This document shows positions 8,917-21,669 of a stretch of 35,270 nt of DNA, piece after piece. Position 1 is the stretch's first letter; every line of letters starts with the position of its first letter. Both the position numbers and the translations under genes were made by a program. Origin of the DNA: Nocardia veterana NBRC 100344 (GTDB lineage Bacteria > Actinomycetota > Actinomycetes > Mycobacteriales > Mycobacteriaceae); contig NZ_BAGM01000084.1 in NCBI RefSeq assembly GCF_000308855.1, forward strand, positions 1-35,270. The letters are read 5' to 3'. The notes below the pieces were generated by a model. It saw nothing but the letters and a program-made list of their open reading frames with translations, had not been told where the DNA came from and did not search any database.

Positions 8917-10134
8917 TCAACGCAACAGCGGACCGAGCGCATCGAGCACGCGGCTCGCCAGCAGCGCCTTGGAGCCGTGGTCGAGCGCCTGTTCGGTGCC
9001 GTCGGCGCCGAGCAGCCAGCCGTCGTTGTTGTCGACCTCGAACGCCTTGCCGTCGCCGACCGCATTGACCACCAACAGATCACACCCCTTACGGGCCAGT
9101 TTGGCCCGCGCGTGGGTCAGGACATCGCCGTGTTCGTCGCCGGTTTCGGCGGCGAATCCGACGATCGCCAATCCGCTCAGCTGCCCGTCCCGACGTGCCT
9201 GCACCAGTCCGGCGAGGATGTCGCGATTCTTGGTCAGCTCGATCGAATTCGGTTCGTGCGCACCCTTTTTGATCTTGGCGGCCGCGACGTTGGCGGGCCG
9301 GAAATCGGCGACCGCGGCGGCCATGACCACCGCGTCGGCACCGGCGGAGTGCTTGTCGACCGCGGTACCCATCTGCTCGGCGGTGGTCACGTGTACGACC
9401 TCGACCGCGGCCGGCGGCTCCAGGCCGATGGTGTTGCCGGCGATCAGGGTGACCTGCGCGCCCCGCTGGGCCGCGACCCGCGCCATCGCGTAGCCCTGCT
9501 TACCGGAGCTGCGATTGCCGAGGAACCGGACCGGGTCCAGCGGCTCGCGAGTACCACCGGCGGAAACGACGATGCGCCGGCCCTCGAGGTCCCGGGGCAG
9601 AGCGTCGGGGCGCTCAAGCAGCAGCGACGCCAGCGCGAAGATCTCCTCCGGCTCGGGCAGCCGGCCCGGGCCGGTATCGGCGCCGGTCAGCCGGCCGGAC
9701 GCCGGCTCCATCACGGTCGAGCCGTGGGCCCGCAGGGTCGCGACGTTGGCGATCGTCGCCGGATGCTCCCACATCTCGGTGTGCATCGCGGGCGCGAACA
9801 GCACCGGACATCGGGCCGTCAACAGGGTGGCGGTGAGCAGGTCGTCGGCGCGACCGGAGGCCGCCCGCGCCATGAGATCGGCGGTGGCCGGTGCGATGAC
9901 CACCAGATCGGCCTCCTGGCCGATGCGTACGTGCGGAACCTCGGGCACATCGGCGAACACCCCGGTGTGCACCGGATTACCGGACAGGGCCTCGAAGGTC
10001 GCCTTACCGACGAACTGCAGCGCGGACTCGGTGGGGATGACTCGGACGTCGTGCCCGGTCTCGGTGAACTTGCGCACCAGCGAGCACGCTTTGTAGGCGG
10101 CGATTCCGCCGCCCACGCCGACAACGATTCGCAT
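8917..10134 (-). CDS. coaBC: Bifunctional phosphopantothenoylcysteine decarboxylase / phosphopantothenate-cysteine ligase
   Basis: Catalyses two steps of coenzyme A synthesis: CTP-dependent ligation of cysteine to 4'-phosphopantothenate, then FMN-dependent decarboxylation. The N-terminal CoaC flavoprotein half (MRIVVGVGGGIAAYKACSLV) contains the substrate-recognition motif as APAMHTEMWEHP, with His where many species have Asn (PAMN). The CoaB half carries VSAGGTREPLDPVRFLGN, SSGKQGYAMA and AAAVADFRPANVAAAKIKK, the last with the CTP-binding lysines. Start: the ATG at 10134 has GAAGAGG about 10 nt upstream. An in-frame TTG at 10143 would overlap the stop of the small ORF before it (TTGA) but sits too close to that site. 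Confidence 0.95.
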   Translation of the reverse strand: MRIVVGVGGGIAAYKACSLVRKFTETGHDVRVIPTESALQFVGKATFEALSGNPVHTGVFADVPEVPHVRIGQEADLVVIAPATADLMARAASGRADDLLTATLLTARCPVLFAPAMHTEMWEHPATIANVATLRAHGSTVMEPASGRLTGADTGPGRLPEPEEIFALASLLLERPDALPRDLEGRRIVVSAGGTREPLDPVRFLGNRSSGKQGYAMARVAAQRGAQVTLIAGNTIGLEPPAAVEVVHVTTAEQMGTAVDKHSAGADAVVMAAAVADFRPANVAAAKIKKGAHEPNSIELTKNRDILAGLVQARRDGQLSGLAIVGFAAETGDEHGDVLTHARAKLARKGCDLLVVNAVGDGKAFEVDNNDGWLLGADGTEQALDHGSKALLASRVLDALGPLLR

Positions 10135-10139
10135 CTGAA

Positions 10140-10241
10140 TCAAGCCTCTTCGGTCCGGTGGAGACGGCTGTGGTGGATGGCGGCGTTCGCGGTGCCCTCC
10201 GTGGTAACGCGAGCTGCCGCCTCCGGGCCCGTCGCGAACAC
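10140..10241 (-). CDS. Possible 33-residue micro-ORF with the GPEAAA repeat, upstream of coaBC
   Basis: A GTG-started frame reading MFATGPEAAARVTTEG... and ending HRTEEA, whose TGA overlaps an in-frame TTG of coaBC (TTGA) and lies 5 nt before its ATG. It contains the same GPEAAA-xVTT coding repeat as the micro-ORF before carA. The GTG is 19 nt after the rpoZ stop, so coupling at its front end is imperfect, and no good ribosome site is visible. It may only be a structured intergenic repeat. Translation is unproven. Confidence 0.3.
   Translation of the reverse strand: MFATGPEAAARVTTEGTANAAIHHSRLHRTEEA
10200..10226 (-). repeat. GPEAA intergenic repeat, copy 1
   Basis: 27 nt matching copy 2 (17859-17885) at 25 positions; the longest shared run is AGCTGCCGCCTCCGG on the plus strand. 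An imperfect 12-bp inverted repeat encloses it (10180-10191 with 10233-10244, one mismatch that becomes a G-U pair in RNA from the minus strand). Confidence 0.7.
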
Positions 10242-10260
10242 CGCGGTTACGGCCGCAGGG

Positions 10261-11180
<920 letters not shown>

Positions 11181-11187
11181 CCTCGGA

Positions 11188-11508
11188 TCAGGCTTCGAAG
11201 TCGAACTTCGCCAGCAGCGCCTTGCGCTGCCGGTCGCCCAGGCCCCGCAGGCGGCGGGTCGGCGCGATCTCCAGCTCGCTCATGATCTCGGCCGCCTTGA
11301 CCTTGCCGACCTTGGGCAGGGCCTCCAGCAGCGCGGATACCTTCATCTTGCCGAGGACCTCGTCGGTCTCGGCGTCCTTCAGGACCGTCTTCAGGTCAGT
11401 GCCACCACGCTTCAAGCGCTCCTTGAGCTCTGCCCGAGCGCGGCGAGCGGCAGCCGCCTTCTCCAAAGCAGCGGCGCGCTGCTCGTCAGTCAGCTGGGGA
11501 AGGGCCAC
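11188..11508 (-). CDS. mihF: Mycobacterial-type integration host factor (mIHF)
   Basis: A nucleoid-associated DNA-bending protein specific to actinobacteria. The 106-residue sequence begins [20 protein letters not shown] and ends [18 protein letters not shown], with [20 protein letters not shown] and [11 protein letters not shown] between; this is nearly the same as the mycobacterial protein along its length. An N-terminal basic helix is followed by a helix-two-turn-helix fold related to ribosomal protein S13. The GTG start has GGAGG 4 nt upstream. It is the first gene of the mihF-gmk-rpoZ-coaBC run, after the 556-bp gene-free region, so that region should hold its promoter. Confidence 0.96.
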   Translation of the reverse strand: MALPQLTDEQRAAALEKAAAARRARAELKERLKRGGTDLKTVLKDAETDEVLGKMKVSALLEALPKVGKVKAAEIMSELEIAPTRRLRGLGDRQRKALLAKFDFEA

Positions 11509-12064
11509 GGTTCCTCCGTCTCATCGTTCATTGCTAGATCTACCTCCGGTAACCCGGTGGTCTCAGCGACCGTACCCACGCGGCGCGCCGATTGCGAACC
11601 CACCCCCCAGGTCAGCGCCCGATTCGGGCATGGAGGGCCATTTCCGCCCCCGTGGCCGCGGCGCACCCCGCGGCCCGCCGCCGTGGGTGCCGCCGCTCCC
11701 GCAACAGGCCGGTGGCCTGCGGTTTTACCCTTTCCGGTCGGCGCGGCGGCGCAATCACGACGGGTCGGATGCGACCGTAACCGACCCGTAATCGCGCGAC
11801 CTGGAACTTTCTGAAAATTATCCGCGTGTCGCGACTTTTTGCACCCGCGTGTCGCACGCAGTCGACCGCCGGGAGGTTCCCGTGCCGGCCGACGGCGACG
11901 GCGTGGACAGGCCCGCACGCACCCCCGGAACGGCCGCTGAGCCGGAAAAACACCAGGGTGTAACTTCCACGGCCGGGCCGCGCGAATCGGCGCGGGAACG
12001 AGCCGCAACCGAAAACGAACCGGTCGGAATCTCCAGCCGAAAGGAGGGGCGACCGTCCAGCCGT
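11509..12064. other. Gene-free region upstream of mihF
   Basis: The only stretch over 300 bp without a supportable gene. Open frames here are long only because of high GC and show no family features. In mycobacteria a PE/PPE pair can lie at this place; nothing like it is seen. It holds a local AT-rich patch (about 11805-11845) with two direct 11-bp repeats and a GATAAT hexamer on the minus strand, the best candidate for the mihF promoter area, which would give a leader of about 300 nt. Confidence 0.6.
11822..11855 (-). repeat. Two direct 11-bp repeats in the mihF upstream region
   Basis: GCGACACGCGG occurs at 11845-11855 and 11822-11832 (minus strand), 23 bp apart from start to start, about two helical turns. 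The second copy runs into GATAATTTTC. This could be a regulator-binding pair next to a promoter; no known regulator is matched. Confidence 0.4.
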
Positions 12065-12889
12065 TCAGGACTGAAGGAAGGCGAATTCGTCGGCGAGTTT
12101 GTGCATCTTGGTCCGCATGGCGGCGACCGACGGACCGGTCTCCAGGAGCTCCCGGGAGACATTCGGGACGACGTTCGCGAATCGATCGGCGGGGATCAGC
12201 GCGCGGATCGACTCCGCTCCCCCGCCCTGAGCCCCGACACCGGGCATCAGGATGGGACCGTTGAGTTTGCTCACGTCCACCGGTTCGGTGAGGGTCGCGC
12301 CGACCACCACGCCGACGGAGCCGAATTCCGCTCCCGCATTGCAGGCGGCGGCCTCGTCGATCATGATCTGCGCGACACTGCGCCCGTCCGCGGCGGTGAT
12401 GCGCTGCAGCTGCGCGGCCTCCGGATTGGACGTGGCGGCCAGTACGAACACTCCGCGACCGGCGGCCGCTACCGGCTCGAGCGCGGGCGCCAGCGATCCG
12501 AAGCCGAGATACGGCGAGACCGTCACCGCGTCACTGGCCAGCGGTCCGTCGCCCAGCCAGGCACGCGCGTAGGCGGCCATCGTCGATCCGATATCGCCGC
12601 GCTTGGCGTCGGCCAGGACCAGCGTCCCCGCCGCCCGCAGGGCCGCGATGGTGTCCTCGAGGACCACGATGCCGCCGGAGCCGTACTCCTCGAAGAACGC
12701 CACCTGTGGCTTCACCAGCGCCACCCGGCCCGCGAACACCTCGACGCAGATATCGGAGAACCGTTTCAGGCCCTCGACGTCCGCGCCGAGGCCCCAGGCG
12801 CGCAGCAGCTGCGGATGGGGGTCGATCCCGGCGCACACCGGACCCAACCGGCTCATGGCCGCGGCCAGTCGCAGGCCGAACGGCGTCAC
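12065..12889 (-). CDS. pyrF: Orotidine 5'-phosphate decarboxylase
   Basis: Last step of UMP synthesis: decarboxylates OMP. The 274-residue protein is the longer actinobacterial/type 2 form. The active-site lysine region [18 protein letters not shown] has the expected D-x-K-x-x-[20 protein letters not shown] is the N-terminal substrate Asp region, and [11 protein letters not shown] the phosphate-binding loop. The GTG start overlaps the stop of the preceding small hypothetical gene (GTGA), so it is translationally coupled. It is the last gene of the pyr operon; the 556-bp gene-free region follows it. Confidence 0.96.
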   Translation of the reverse strand: MTPFGLRLAAAMSRLGPVCAGIDPHPQLLRAWGLGADVEGLKRFSDICVEVFAGRVALVKPQVAFFEEYGSGGIVVLEDTIAALRAAGTLVLADAKRGDIGSTMAAYARAWLGDGPLASDAVTVSPYLGFGSLAPALEPVAAAGRGVFVLAATSNPEAAQLQRITAADGRSVAQIMIDEAAACNAGAEFGSVGVVVGATLTEPVDVSKLNGPILMPGVGAQGGGAESIRALIPADRFANVVPNVSRELLETGPSVAAMRTKMHKLADEFAFLQS

Positions 12890-13260
12890 CTGGCCGCCCC
12901 GGCGCCGGCCAGCTCGTCACCGGCGGGCGGGGTAGCCGCGGGCTCGGCGGTATCCGGATAGGCCTCCGCGTCGGCGTGGGCGAGCACCTCGTCGGCACGG
13001 GCGAGGACCTCGTCCGCCCGGGCGAGCAACGCGTCGGTCAGGGCGTCGGCATCGGTCTCGGCCTCCGGCGCCGGCTTGCGGCCGATCGGCGGGATCACCC
13101 GGAAGCCGACCGTGCTGTAGCCGCCGACGTTGCGCATCCGGCGGATGTCACCGCCGCCGGGCGGCGCGGCTTCCGCGCCGCCGTATCCGCGAATCCGCCG
13201 AGTCGCCGCCCGACCGGCCCCCGGGGGCCGGACTCCCGCGCCGAAACCGATGGCTCCCAC
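12886..13260 (-). CDS. Hypothetical low-complexity protein between carB and pyrF
   Basis: I do not recognise this 124-residue protein. The N-terminal half is rich in Gly, Ala, Arg and Pro ([19 protein letters not shown]). The middle has [21 protein letters not shown], the most gene-like part. The C-terminal half is an acidic Ala-rich helix with an imperfect repeat ([21 protein letters not shown]). I chose the GTG at 13260 because GAGGAGA lies 6 nt or so upstream, right after the carB stop (14-nt gap). Its stop overlaps the pyrF start. Tight packing and the ribosome site support translation; a function in pyrimidine synthesis is not implied by sequence. Confidence 0.6.
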   Translation of the reverse strand: MGAIGFGAGVRPPGAGRAATRRIRGYGGAEAAPPGGGDIRRMRNVGGYSTVGFRVIPPIGRKPAPEAETDADALTDALLARADEVLARADEVLAHADAEAYPDTAEPAATPPAGDELAGAGAAR

Positions 13261-13274
13261 CGTTATCTCTCCTC

Positions 13275-16600
<3,326 letters not shown>

Positions 16601-16601
<1 letters not shown>

Positions 16602-16675
16602 CAGGCATCCTCCTGTGTCATGCGGGACACCCGCACCCGGTCGAAACGACGAGTGGGCTGCGCAGTGTGACTCAT
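16601..16675 (-). CDS. 24-residue bridging micro-ORF between carA and carB
   Basis: Begins [16 protein letters not shown] and ends TQEDA. Its ATG overlaps the carA stop (ATGA) and its TGA overlaps the carB ATG (TGATG), so it fills the 70-nt space exactly. It contains the carB ribosome site AGGAGGA in its last codons. It has no own Shine-Dalgarno sequence and would be read by ribosomes re-initiating after carA. It has no similarity to the GPEAA micro-ORFs. Chance is possible for one case; the repeated pattern in this operon makes function more likely. Confidence 0.45.
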
Positions 16676-17790
16676 CGTTCCTCCATGAGACCCGCGAAGC
16701 GGTCGAACAGGTAAGCGGCATCGTGCGGGCCGGCGGCGGCCTCGGGGTGGTACTGCACCGAGAAGGCGCGGCCGTCCACCAGGCGCACTCCTTCGACGGT
16801 GCCGTCGTTGGCGCAGGTGTGGCTGACCTCGGCGGTGCCGAACGGGGTGTCGAACCGCTGTCCGGCCTCCCCCTCGAGCGCGAAGCCGTGATTCTGCGCG
16901 GTGATCGACACCGCGCCGGTGGCGTGATCGACGACCGGCACGTTGATGCCGCGGTGGCCGAACTTCATCTTGTACGTGCCCAGGCCCAGCGCGCGGCCCA
17001 GGATCTGGTTGCCGAAGCAGATGCCGAACAGCGGAAGCCCTTCGCCCAGAACGGATTTGGTCAGCTCGACCGCATCGTCCTGGGTCGCCGGGTCACCGGG
17101 GCCGTTGGACAGGAAGACGCCGTCCGGCCGCAGCTCCTTGATCTGATCCAGCGTGACGCCGGAGGGCACCACATGCACCCGGATGCCGCGCTCGGCGAAC
17201 ATGCGCGGGGTGTTGGTCTTGATACCCAGATCCACCGCGACCACGGTGAACCGGTGCTCACCGGCCGGTTCGATGGTGTACACGCCGTCGGTGGACACCT
17301 CCCCGGCCAAGTCCGCGCCGAGCATCGACGGCTGGCCGGTGACCCGGCCGAGCAGTTCCTCGGCCGAGGCGTCGGCCGCGTCACCGCTGAAGATGCCCGC
17401 CTTCATCGACCCGCGGGTGCGCAGATGCCGCACCAGCGCGCGGGTGTCGATTCCGGCGATGCCGACGATGTTCTGACGTTCCAATTCGTCCTGCAGCGTG
17501 GTGGTCGCGCGCCAGTTCGAGGCGCGTTTCGCGGGATCGCGCACCGCGTAGCCGGCCACCCAGATCCGGTTCGACTCGTCGTCCTCGTCGTTCCAGCCGG
17601 TGTTGCCGATCTGCGGGGCGGTGGCCACCACGATCTGGCGGTGGTAGCTCGGGTCGGTCAGGGTTTCCTGATAGCCGGTCATCGCGGTGCAGAAAACCGC
17701 TTCGCCCAGCGTCTGCCCCTCGGCGCCGAATCGGCGCCCACGGAATACCCGTCCGTCCTCGAGCACCATCACCGCGGCGCGGTCGCTCAT
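16672..17790 (-). CDS. carA: Carbamoyl-phosphate synthase small subunit (glutaminase)
   Basis: Hydrolyses glutamine and passes ammonia to CarB. The 372-residue protein has the N-terminal CPSase_sm_chain domain ([32 protein letters not shown]) and the C-terminal class I glutamine amidotransferase domain. The nucleophile elbow is [16 protein letters not shown] (Cys), and the His/Glu pair lies in [12 protein letters not shown]. The start ATG at 17790 is chosen because it has GAGGTG upstream and overlaps the stop of a 37-codon micro-ORF (ATGA). The frame upstream is open but lacks a better start. Its own stop overlaps the next micro-ORF leading to carB. Confidence 0.97.
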   Translation of the reverse strand: MSDRAAVMVLEDGRVFRGRRFGAEGQTLGEAVFCTAMTGYQETLTDPSYHRQIVVATAPQIGNTGWNDEDDESNRIWVAGYAVRDPAKRASNWRATTTLQDELERQNIVGIAGIDTRALVRHLRTRGSMKAGIFSGDAADASAEELLGRVTGQPSMLGADLAGEVSTDGVYTIEPAGEHRFTVVAVDLGIKTNTPRMFAERGIRVHVVPSGVTLDQIKELRPDGVFLSNGPGDPATQDDAVELTKSVLGEGLPLFGICFGNQILGRALGLGTYKMKFGHRGINVPVVDHATGAVSITAQNHGFALEGEAGQRFDTPFGTAEVSHTCANDGTVEGVRLVDGRAFSVQYHPEAAAGPHDAAYLFDRFAGLMEER

Positions 17791-17900
17791 TCGTTCACCT
17801 CGTTCACCAGAAATCCAGCCTTCACGCTCTGCCTTCTCACGCCATGAGCGGGGGCCTGCGTGGTTACGCAAGCTGCCGCCTCCGGCCCTTGTCCGCTCAT
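17787..17900 (-). CDS. 37-residue bridging micro-ORF with the GPEAAA repeat, before carA
   Basis: Reads [20 protein letters not shown] and ends LVNEVNE. Its ATG overlaps the stop of the membrane-protein gene (ATGA) and its TGA overlaps the carA ATG (ATGA), so it spans the whole 106-nt gap. The end of the frame contains the carA ribosome site (GAGGTG). The first third is the GPEAAA repeat, enclosed by a perfect 10-bp inverted repeat. It has no Shine-Dalgarno sequence of its own. Either a coupling peptide or a repeat insertion that kept the frame open. Confidence 0.45.
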   Translation of the reverse strand: MSGQGPEAAACVTTQAPAHGVRRQSVKAGFLVNEVNE

Positions 17901-17903
17901 GGC
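17841..17903 (-). repeat. GPEAA intergenic repeat, copy 2, with flanking inverted repeat
   Basis: The core at 17859-17885 matches copy 1 at 25 of 27 positions. Exact arms GCCATGAGCG and CGCTCATGGC (17841-17850, 17894-17903) enclose it, with an inner hairpin TGCGT-GGTT-ACGCA. The outer arm includes the micro-ORF start codon, so folding could hide that start. Confidence 0.75.
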
Positions 17904-18418
17904 GTCTCATCTCCCGTCGCCGCGCCGGTCTGTCCCGTTGCGGATATGGCCGTCCAGGCCGGATACACCGTCTTGTCGTCGCCGCGGAACCCGGTGTCCA
18001 CTTCGGTTCCGGCCGGCAGCTTCCAGCGAATAACCAGCACACCATTGTCGGTCATCACTTTGCCCGCATGGCCGCGTTCGGTGCGGACGGCCGTGATGGA
18101 TTCCTGCGGAATCCAGATCACGTCCGCACCGTCGCGCTCCAGCAGGATCCCGCGTTCGAAGCGGGTCAGTTCGGCCGTGGCGCGGAACCCCAGGTCCCCC
18201 ACCACGATTCGGTTCTGCCAGCTCGGAGCCAGCGTGGTCCCGGTGTACAGCCCGGTGGTGGGCTCGAGCACCTGGGCGCCCAGGTCCGCCGGCACCGCCG
18301 GCAGTTCACCCACCGAGGAGGCCTGTTTGCGGGCCCGGACCAGCCAGGACCGGTACATCAACCACAGGAACAGGACGAACAGGGCGGCCAGCCCGATCAC
18401 CCACAGCGTGCGCTCCAT
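17897..18418 (-). CDS. Membrane-anchored PH-like domain protein of the pyr operon
   Basis: A 173-residue protein with one N-terminal transmembrane segment ([19 protein letters not shown], residues 4-22) followed by basic WLVRARK, so the rest probably faces the cytoplasm. The soluble part is beta-rich and PH-like ([49 protein letters not shown]). It matches in place and type the conserved mycobacterial gene between pyrC and carA annotated as an export or membrane protein. Its ATG overlaps the pyrC stop (TAATG) and its stop overlaps the 37-codon micro-ORF. Role unknown; its conserved place suggests a link of pyrimidine synthesis to the membrane (inference). Confidence 0.8.
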   Translation of the reverse strand: MERTLWVIGLAALFVLFLWLMYRSWLVRARKQASSVGELPAVPADLGAQVLEPTTGLYTGTTLAPSWQNRIVVGDLGFRATAELTRFERGILLERDGADVIWIPQESITAVRTERGHAGKVMTDNGVLVIRWKLPAGTEVDTGFRGDDKTVYPAWTAISATGQTGAATGDETP

Positions 18419-19758
18419 TACGGCCCCACTCTCCCCGCCAGGGCGGTCGTGACCACGCCGTCGCGGGCGGTGATCCGCCCGCGCAACATCGTGGCGGTGA
18501 CCTTGGCGGGCAGGGTCATCGCCTCGTACGGGGTGTTGTCGGAGATACTCGCCAGTTCCCGGGCCCGCACGGTCCAGGAGGCATCCGGGTCGACCAGGGT
18601 CAGATTGGCCGGTTCACCGACCGCGATCGGCCGGCCCTGATCGTCGAGCCCGGCGATCCGGGCCGGGTTCTCGCTCATCACCCGCGCCACCCCGCGCCAG
18701 TCGAGCAGACCCGGAGCGACCAGCGTCTCGACGATGATCGACAGCGCCGTCTCCAGGCCCAGCATGCCCGGCCGAGCCGCGGCGAACTCGCAGCACTTGT
18801 CCTGTTCGGCGTGCGGCGCGTGGTCGGTGGCGACACAGTCGATGACGCCCTCGGCCAGCGCCGTGCGCAGCGCCTGCGCGTCGGAGGCCTCGCGCAGCGG
18901 CGGATTCACCTTGTTCACCGCGTCGTAGGTCTCCAGCCGGGAATCGTCGAGCAGCAGGTGATGCGGGGTGACCTCGGCGGTGATCGAAATCCCTTGCGCC
19001 TTGGCCCATTTCACCAATTCGACGGTGCCGGCGGTGGAGGCGTGACAGATGTGCACCCGAGCGCCGGCATCGCGGGCGAGCAGGGCGTCGCGCGCCACGA
19101 TCGATTCCTCGGCGGCGCGCGGCCAACCGGCCAGACCGAGCCGCGCCGCGGTCGGTCCCTCGTGGGCGACGGCGCCCTGGGTGAGCCGCGGCTCCTCGGC
19201 GTGCTGAGCGATGAGCACATCGAGGGATTTCGCGTACTCGAGCGCACGCCGCATGATCAGCGGGTCGTAGACGCAGTGCCCGTCGTCGGAGAAGATGCGC
19301 ACCCGGCCCTCACCGGCGGCCATCGTGCCCATTTCGGCCAGTTGCTTACCGGCCAGGCCGACCGTCACCGCACCGACCGGATGCACATCGACCAGCCCGA
19401 CCTCCTGCCCGCGTCGCCAGACGTGATCGGTGACCACCGAGGTGTCGGCGACCGGGTTCGTGTTGGCCATCGCGAACACCGCGGTGTAGCCGCCCAATGC
19501 GGCTGCGGCCGAACCACTTTCGATGGTTTCGGTGTCTTCGCGGCCGGGTTCGCGCAGATGGGTGTGCAGGTCGACGAAGCCGGGCAGCAGGATCCGGCCG
19601 TCCGCCTCGAGCACCTCGGCGTCGGCGGCGATCTCGACACCGTCTACCGACTCCGCGGATCCCGCACCGAGGGCGACGATCACGCCGTCGCGCACCAGCA
19701 CGTCGACCGGCTCGCCCTCGCCGTAGGGCCGCACGCCCCGGATAACCAGATCGCTCAT
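18418..19758 (-). CDS. pyrC: Dihydroorotase
   Basis: Cyclises carbamoyl-aspartate to dihydroorotate; zinc amidohydrolase. The protein (446 residues) starts [20 protein letters not shown]. Metal ligands are visible in [13 protein letters not shown] (HxH), [17 protein letters not shown] and the catalytic VATDHAPH. This is the class I type found in Gram-positive bacteria. The ATG at 19758 overlaps the stop of a 21-codon micro-ORF (ATGA); the open frame continues upstream without a credible start. Its TAA overlaps the ATG of the membrane protein gene. Confidence 0.97.
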   Translation of the reverse strand: MSDLVIRGVRPYGEGEPVDVLVRDGVIVALGAGSAESVDGVEIAADAEVLEADGRILLPGFVDLHTHLREPGREDTETIESGSAAAALGGYTAVFAMANTNPVADTSVVTDHVWRRGQEVGLVDVHPVGAVTVGLAGKQLAEMGTMAAGEGRVRIFSDDGHCVYDPLIMRRALEYAKSLDVLIAQHAEEPRLTQGAVAHEGPTAARLGLAGWPRAAEESIVARDALLARDAGARVHICHASTAGTVELVKWAKAQGISITAEVTPHHLLLDDSRLETYDAVNKVNPPLREASDAQALRTALAEGVIDCVATDHAPHAEQDKCCEFAAARPGMLGLETALSIIVETLVAPGLLDWRGVARVMSENPARIAGLDDQGRPIAVGEPANLTLVDPDASWTVRARELASISDNTPYEAMTLPAKVTATMLRGRITARDGVVTTALAGRVGP

Positions 19759-19820
19759 GCGCCCACACCTTCCCCGTAGCAGCTCGTTCGGCCGGCCGCC
19801 TCCGGCCCGGTCCCGCTCAT
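19755..19820 (-). CDS. 21-residue bridging micro-ORF with the GPEAA motif, between pyrB and pyrC
   Basis: Reads [18 protein letters not shown] and ends VGA. Its ATG overlaps the pyrB stop (ATGA) and its TGA overlaps the pyrC ATG (ATGA), so the 58-nt gap is exactly bridged. The first nine codons resemble the carA micro-ORF (MSGxGPEAA); the rest differs. The purine-rich GGGGAAGG before pyrC lies inside it. No ribosome site of its own is obvious. Confidence 0.45.
   Translation of the reverse strand: MSGTGPEAAGRTSCYGEGVGA
19795..19808 (-). repeat. GPEAA intergenic repeat, copy 3 (short)
   Basis: GCCGCCTCCGGCCC on the plus strand is identical over 14 nt to 17875-17888 in copy 2. The flanking sequence is only partly alike, but the frame again begins ATGAGCGG. 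Confidence 0.55.
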
Positions 19821-20782
19821 GCGACTGCCTCCCCGGCACCGACCAGCAGGCGGAACAGCACCGCCATACGCATATGCACACCGTTGGTGACCTGTTGCAG
19901 CACTGCGGCTTTCGGCGAATCGGCCACGGCCGAGGCGATTTCCATCCCGCGCAGCATCGGACCCGGATGCAGGACGACCGCGGCGTCGTCGAGCAGCGCC
20001 ATGCGTCGCTCGTTCAGTCCGTAGGCGATGGAGTATTCGCGCGCCGACGGGAAGAAGCCGCCGTTCATCCGCTCGGCCTGGACGCGCAGCATCATCACCG
20101 CGTCCGCACCGGGCAGTGCGGCATCCAGCGAATGCGAGACCTGTACCGGCCACTGTTCGACGCCGACCGGCAGCAGGGTGCGCGGCGCGACCAGCACCAC
20201 CTCCGCGCCCAGGATGTCGAGCAGGAAGGCGTTGGACCGCGCGACGCGGCTGTGCAGGATGTCGCCGACGATCACCACACGTTTACCGGCGAGGTCACCG
20301 AGGCGCTGACGCAGCGTGAGCGCATCGAGCAGAGCCTGGGTGGGGTGCTCGTGCATCCCGTCGCCGGCGTTGACGATCGCGGGGCCGGTACCGGCATAGC
20401 CGCCGGAGCCGGCGTCGAGTTCCCCGAACCAGCGGGCGATCTGGTGCGCCGCGCCGGACGCGGGGTGGCGCACGATCAGCGCATCGGCACCGGCGGCGTG
20501 CAGCGTCAGCGCGGTATCGCGCAGCGATTCCCCCTTCGACACCGACGAACTCGACGCGCTGACGTTGATCACGTCCGCGCTCATCCACTTCCCCGCCACC
20601 TCGAACGAGACTCGGGTGCGGGTGGAGTTCTCGAAGAACACCGTCATCACGGTGCGCCCGCGCAGAGTGGGCAGTTTGCGCACTTCGCGCCCGAGCAGGG
20701 CCTGTTCGAAGCGCTGGGCGTCGTCGAGCAGTTCGGTGGCGGTGGTGCGGTCCAGATCGGTGACCGAGAGCAGATGCCTCAC
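19817..20782 (-). CDS. pyrB: Aspartate carbamoyltransferase catalytic subunit
   Basis: Joins carbamoyl phosphate and aspartate to carbamoyl-aspartate. The 321-residue protein carries the carbamoyl-phosphate motif [13 protein letters not shown] (STRTR at 53-57), [12 protein letters not shown], and the aspartate-loop region [11 protein letters not shown] followed by HPGPMLRG. No regulatory PyrI chain is nearby, as usual in actinobacteria; control is more likely through PyrR. The GTG start overlaps the pyrR stop (GTGA) and the stop overlaps the 21-codon micro-ORF (ATGA). Confidence 0.97.
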   Translation of the reverse strand: MRHLLSVTDLDRTTATELLDDAQRFEQALLGREVRKLPTLRGRTVMTVFFENSTRTRVSFEVAGKWMSADVINVSASSSSVSKGESLRDTALTLHAAGADALIVRHPASGAAHQIARWFGELDAGSGGYAGTGPAIVNAGDGMHEHPTQALLDALTLRQRLGDLAGKRVVIVGDILHSRVARSNAFLLDILGAEVVLVAPRTLLPVGVEQWPVQVSHSLDAALPGADAVMMLRVQAERMNGGFFPSAREYSIAYGLNERRMALLDDAAVVLHPGPMLRGMEIASAVADSPKAAVLQQVTNGVHMRMAVLFRLLVGAGEAVA

Positions 20783-21441
20783 CGCTGCTCCCCCTGGTGC
20801 AGGTAGACGCCGTCGTGGCCGTCGTGTTCGCTGAGCAGCACGGAGACGTCCTCACTGCGCGAGGTGGGCACGTTCTTGCCGACGTAGTCGGCGCGGATGG
20901 GCAGTTCGCGGTGACCGCGATCGACCAGCACCGCCAGTTGCACCGCGCGCGGGCGGCCCAGATCGCGCAGCCCGTCCAGCGCCGAGCGCACGCTGCGGCC
21001 GGAGAACAGCACATCGTCGACCAGAACGACGAGGGCGTCGTCGATGCCGCCTTCGGGCACCGAGGTCCGTTCCAGCGGACGATGCGGGCGATTGCGCAGA
21101 TCGTCGCGGTAGAGCGTGATGTCGAGTGAGCCGAGCGCGGGACGGACCCCGGAGAACTCTTCGATCCGATCGGTCAACCGCGCGGCCAGCGTGGTGCCGC
21201 GAGTGGGGATGCCGATCAGCACCACCCGGGGCGCCTCCGGATCCGACGAATCGAGGGCGGTCTTCTCGATGATCTGATGCGCCATGCGCGCAATGGTCCG
21301 GCCGACATCGGAGGCGGACAACAACTCACGACCGGCGCGGACCCACTCCGGGTCGTGCCGCTGCGAATATTCGGCAGCTCCCGACCTGGCAGCCCGTTCG
21401 TCGGGCGCGACGCGGCCGCCGCGCTCTTCGGGCACGGCCAT
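20779..21441 (-). CDS. pyrR: Pyrimidine operon regulator PyrR / uracil phosphoribosyltransferase
   Basis: An RNA-binding regulator of the pyr operon, and in many species also a uracil phosphoribosyltransferase. The PRPP loop [20 protein letters not shown] is intact, and [13 protein letters not shown] and [11 protein letters not shown] match the family. The 220-residue form has an extra N-terminal stretch of about 35 residues. I chose the ATG at 21441 (MAVPEERGG) because AAGGAGGT lies 4 nt upstream; upstream in-frame codons run through the RNA-binding leader. It is the first gene of the operon, and its own leader holds the PyrR-binding sequence, so it should be autoregulated. Confidence 0.95.
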   Translation of the reverse strand: MAVPEERGGRVAPDERAARSGAAEYSQRHDPEWVRAGRELLSASDVGRTIARMAHQIIEKTALDSSDPEAPRVVLIGIPTRGTTLAARLTDRIEEFSGVRPALGSLDITLYRDDLRNRPHRPLERTSVPEGGIDDALVVLVDDVLFSGRSVRSALDGLRDLGRPRAVQLAVLVDRGHRELPIRADYVGKNVPTSRSEDVSVLLSEHDGHDGVYLHQGEQR

Positions 21442-21445
21442 GCCG

Positions 21446-21483
21446 ACCTCCTTCCCCGCCTCACCGGACGGTCCGTTAAAGGA
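21446..21483 (-). promoter_or_regulatory. PyrR-binding leader RNA with sequestered Shine-Dalgarno
   Basis: The leader contains CGUCCGGUGAGGCG (21470-21457), which fits the known PyrR-binding consensus ARUCCNGNGAGGYU at all but the first and last positions. It lies immediately before the pyrR ribosome site AAGGAGGU (21453-21446). An upstream UCCUU (21483-21479) can pair with the AAGGA of that site, closing a hairpin with the PyrR loop inside. No U-rich terminator follows, so translational repression, as described for mycobacterial pyr operons, fits better than transcription attenuation. Confidence 0.8.
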
Positions 21484-21500
21484 TGTCTTTTCGATGGTCG

Positions 21501-21506
21501 AGCGTA
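21501..21506 (-). promoter_or_regulatory. Candidate -10 element of the pyr operon promoter
   Basis: TACGCT on the minus strand fits the TANNNT pattern. A start about 7 nt downstream gives a leader of about 50 nt that holds the whole PyrR site. No convincing -35 is seen. Confidence 0.4.
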
Positions 21507-21669
21507 GCAGCGCCACCTCGCCCGCCCGTCGGCGGGGTCTCGCTGTGAGCCCCGCCACCAGCACCGATGCCGACCTATGGCAAACCGGGCGCGGCCGGGC
21601 GGCCGTCTCGCCGACCCGTTGGCCGGGACTGTTTCATACAGCGTAAACCGGATGTGGGATGCTCCAAGG

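Noticed and set aside
11490..12008. Open frames in the gene-free region as possible PE/PPE or hypothetical genes
   Set aside because: No PE or PPE motif, no ribosome site, and composition typical of random frames.
21446..21500. PyrR-dependent transcription terminator in the pyr leader
   Set aside because: No GC hairpin followed by a U-run; the PyrR loop sits right at the ribosome site, which fits translational control.
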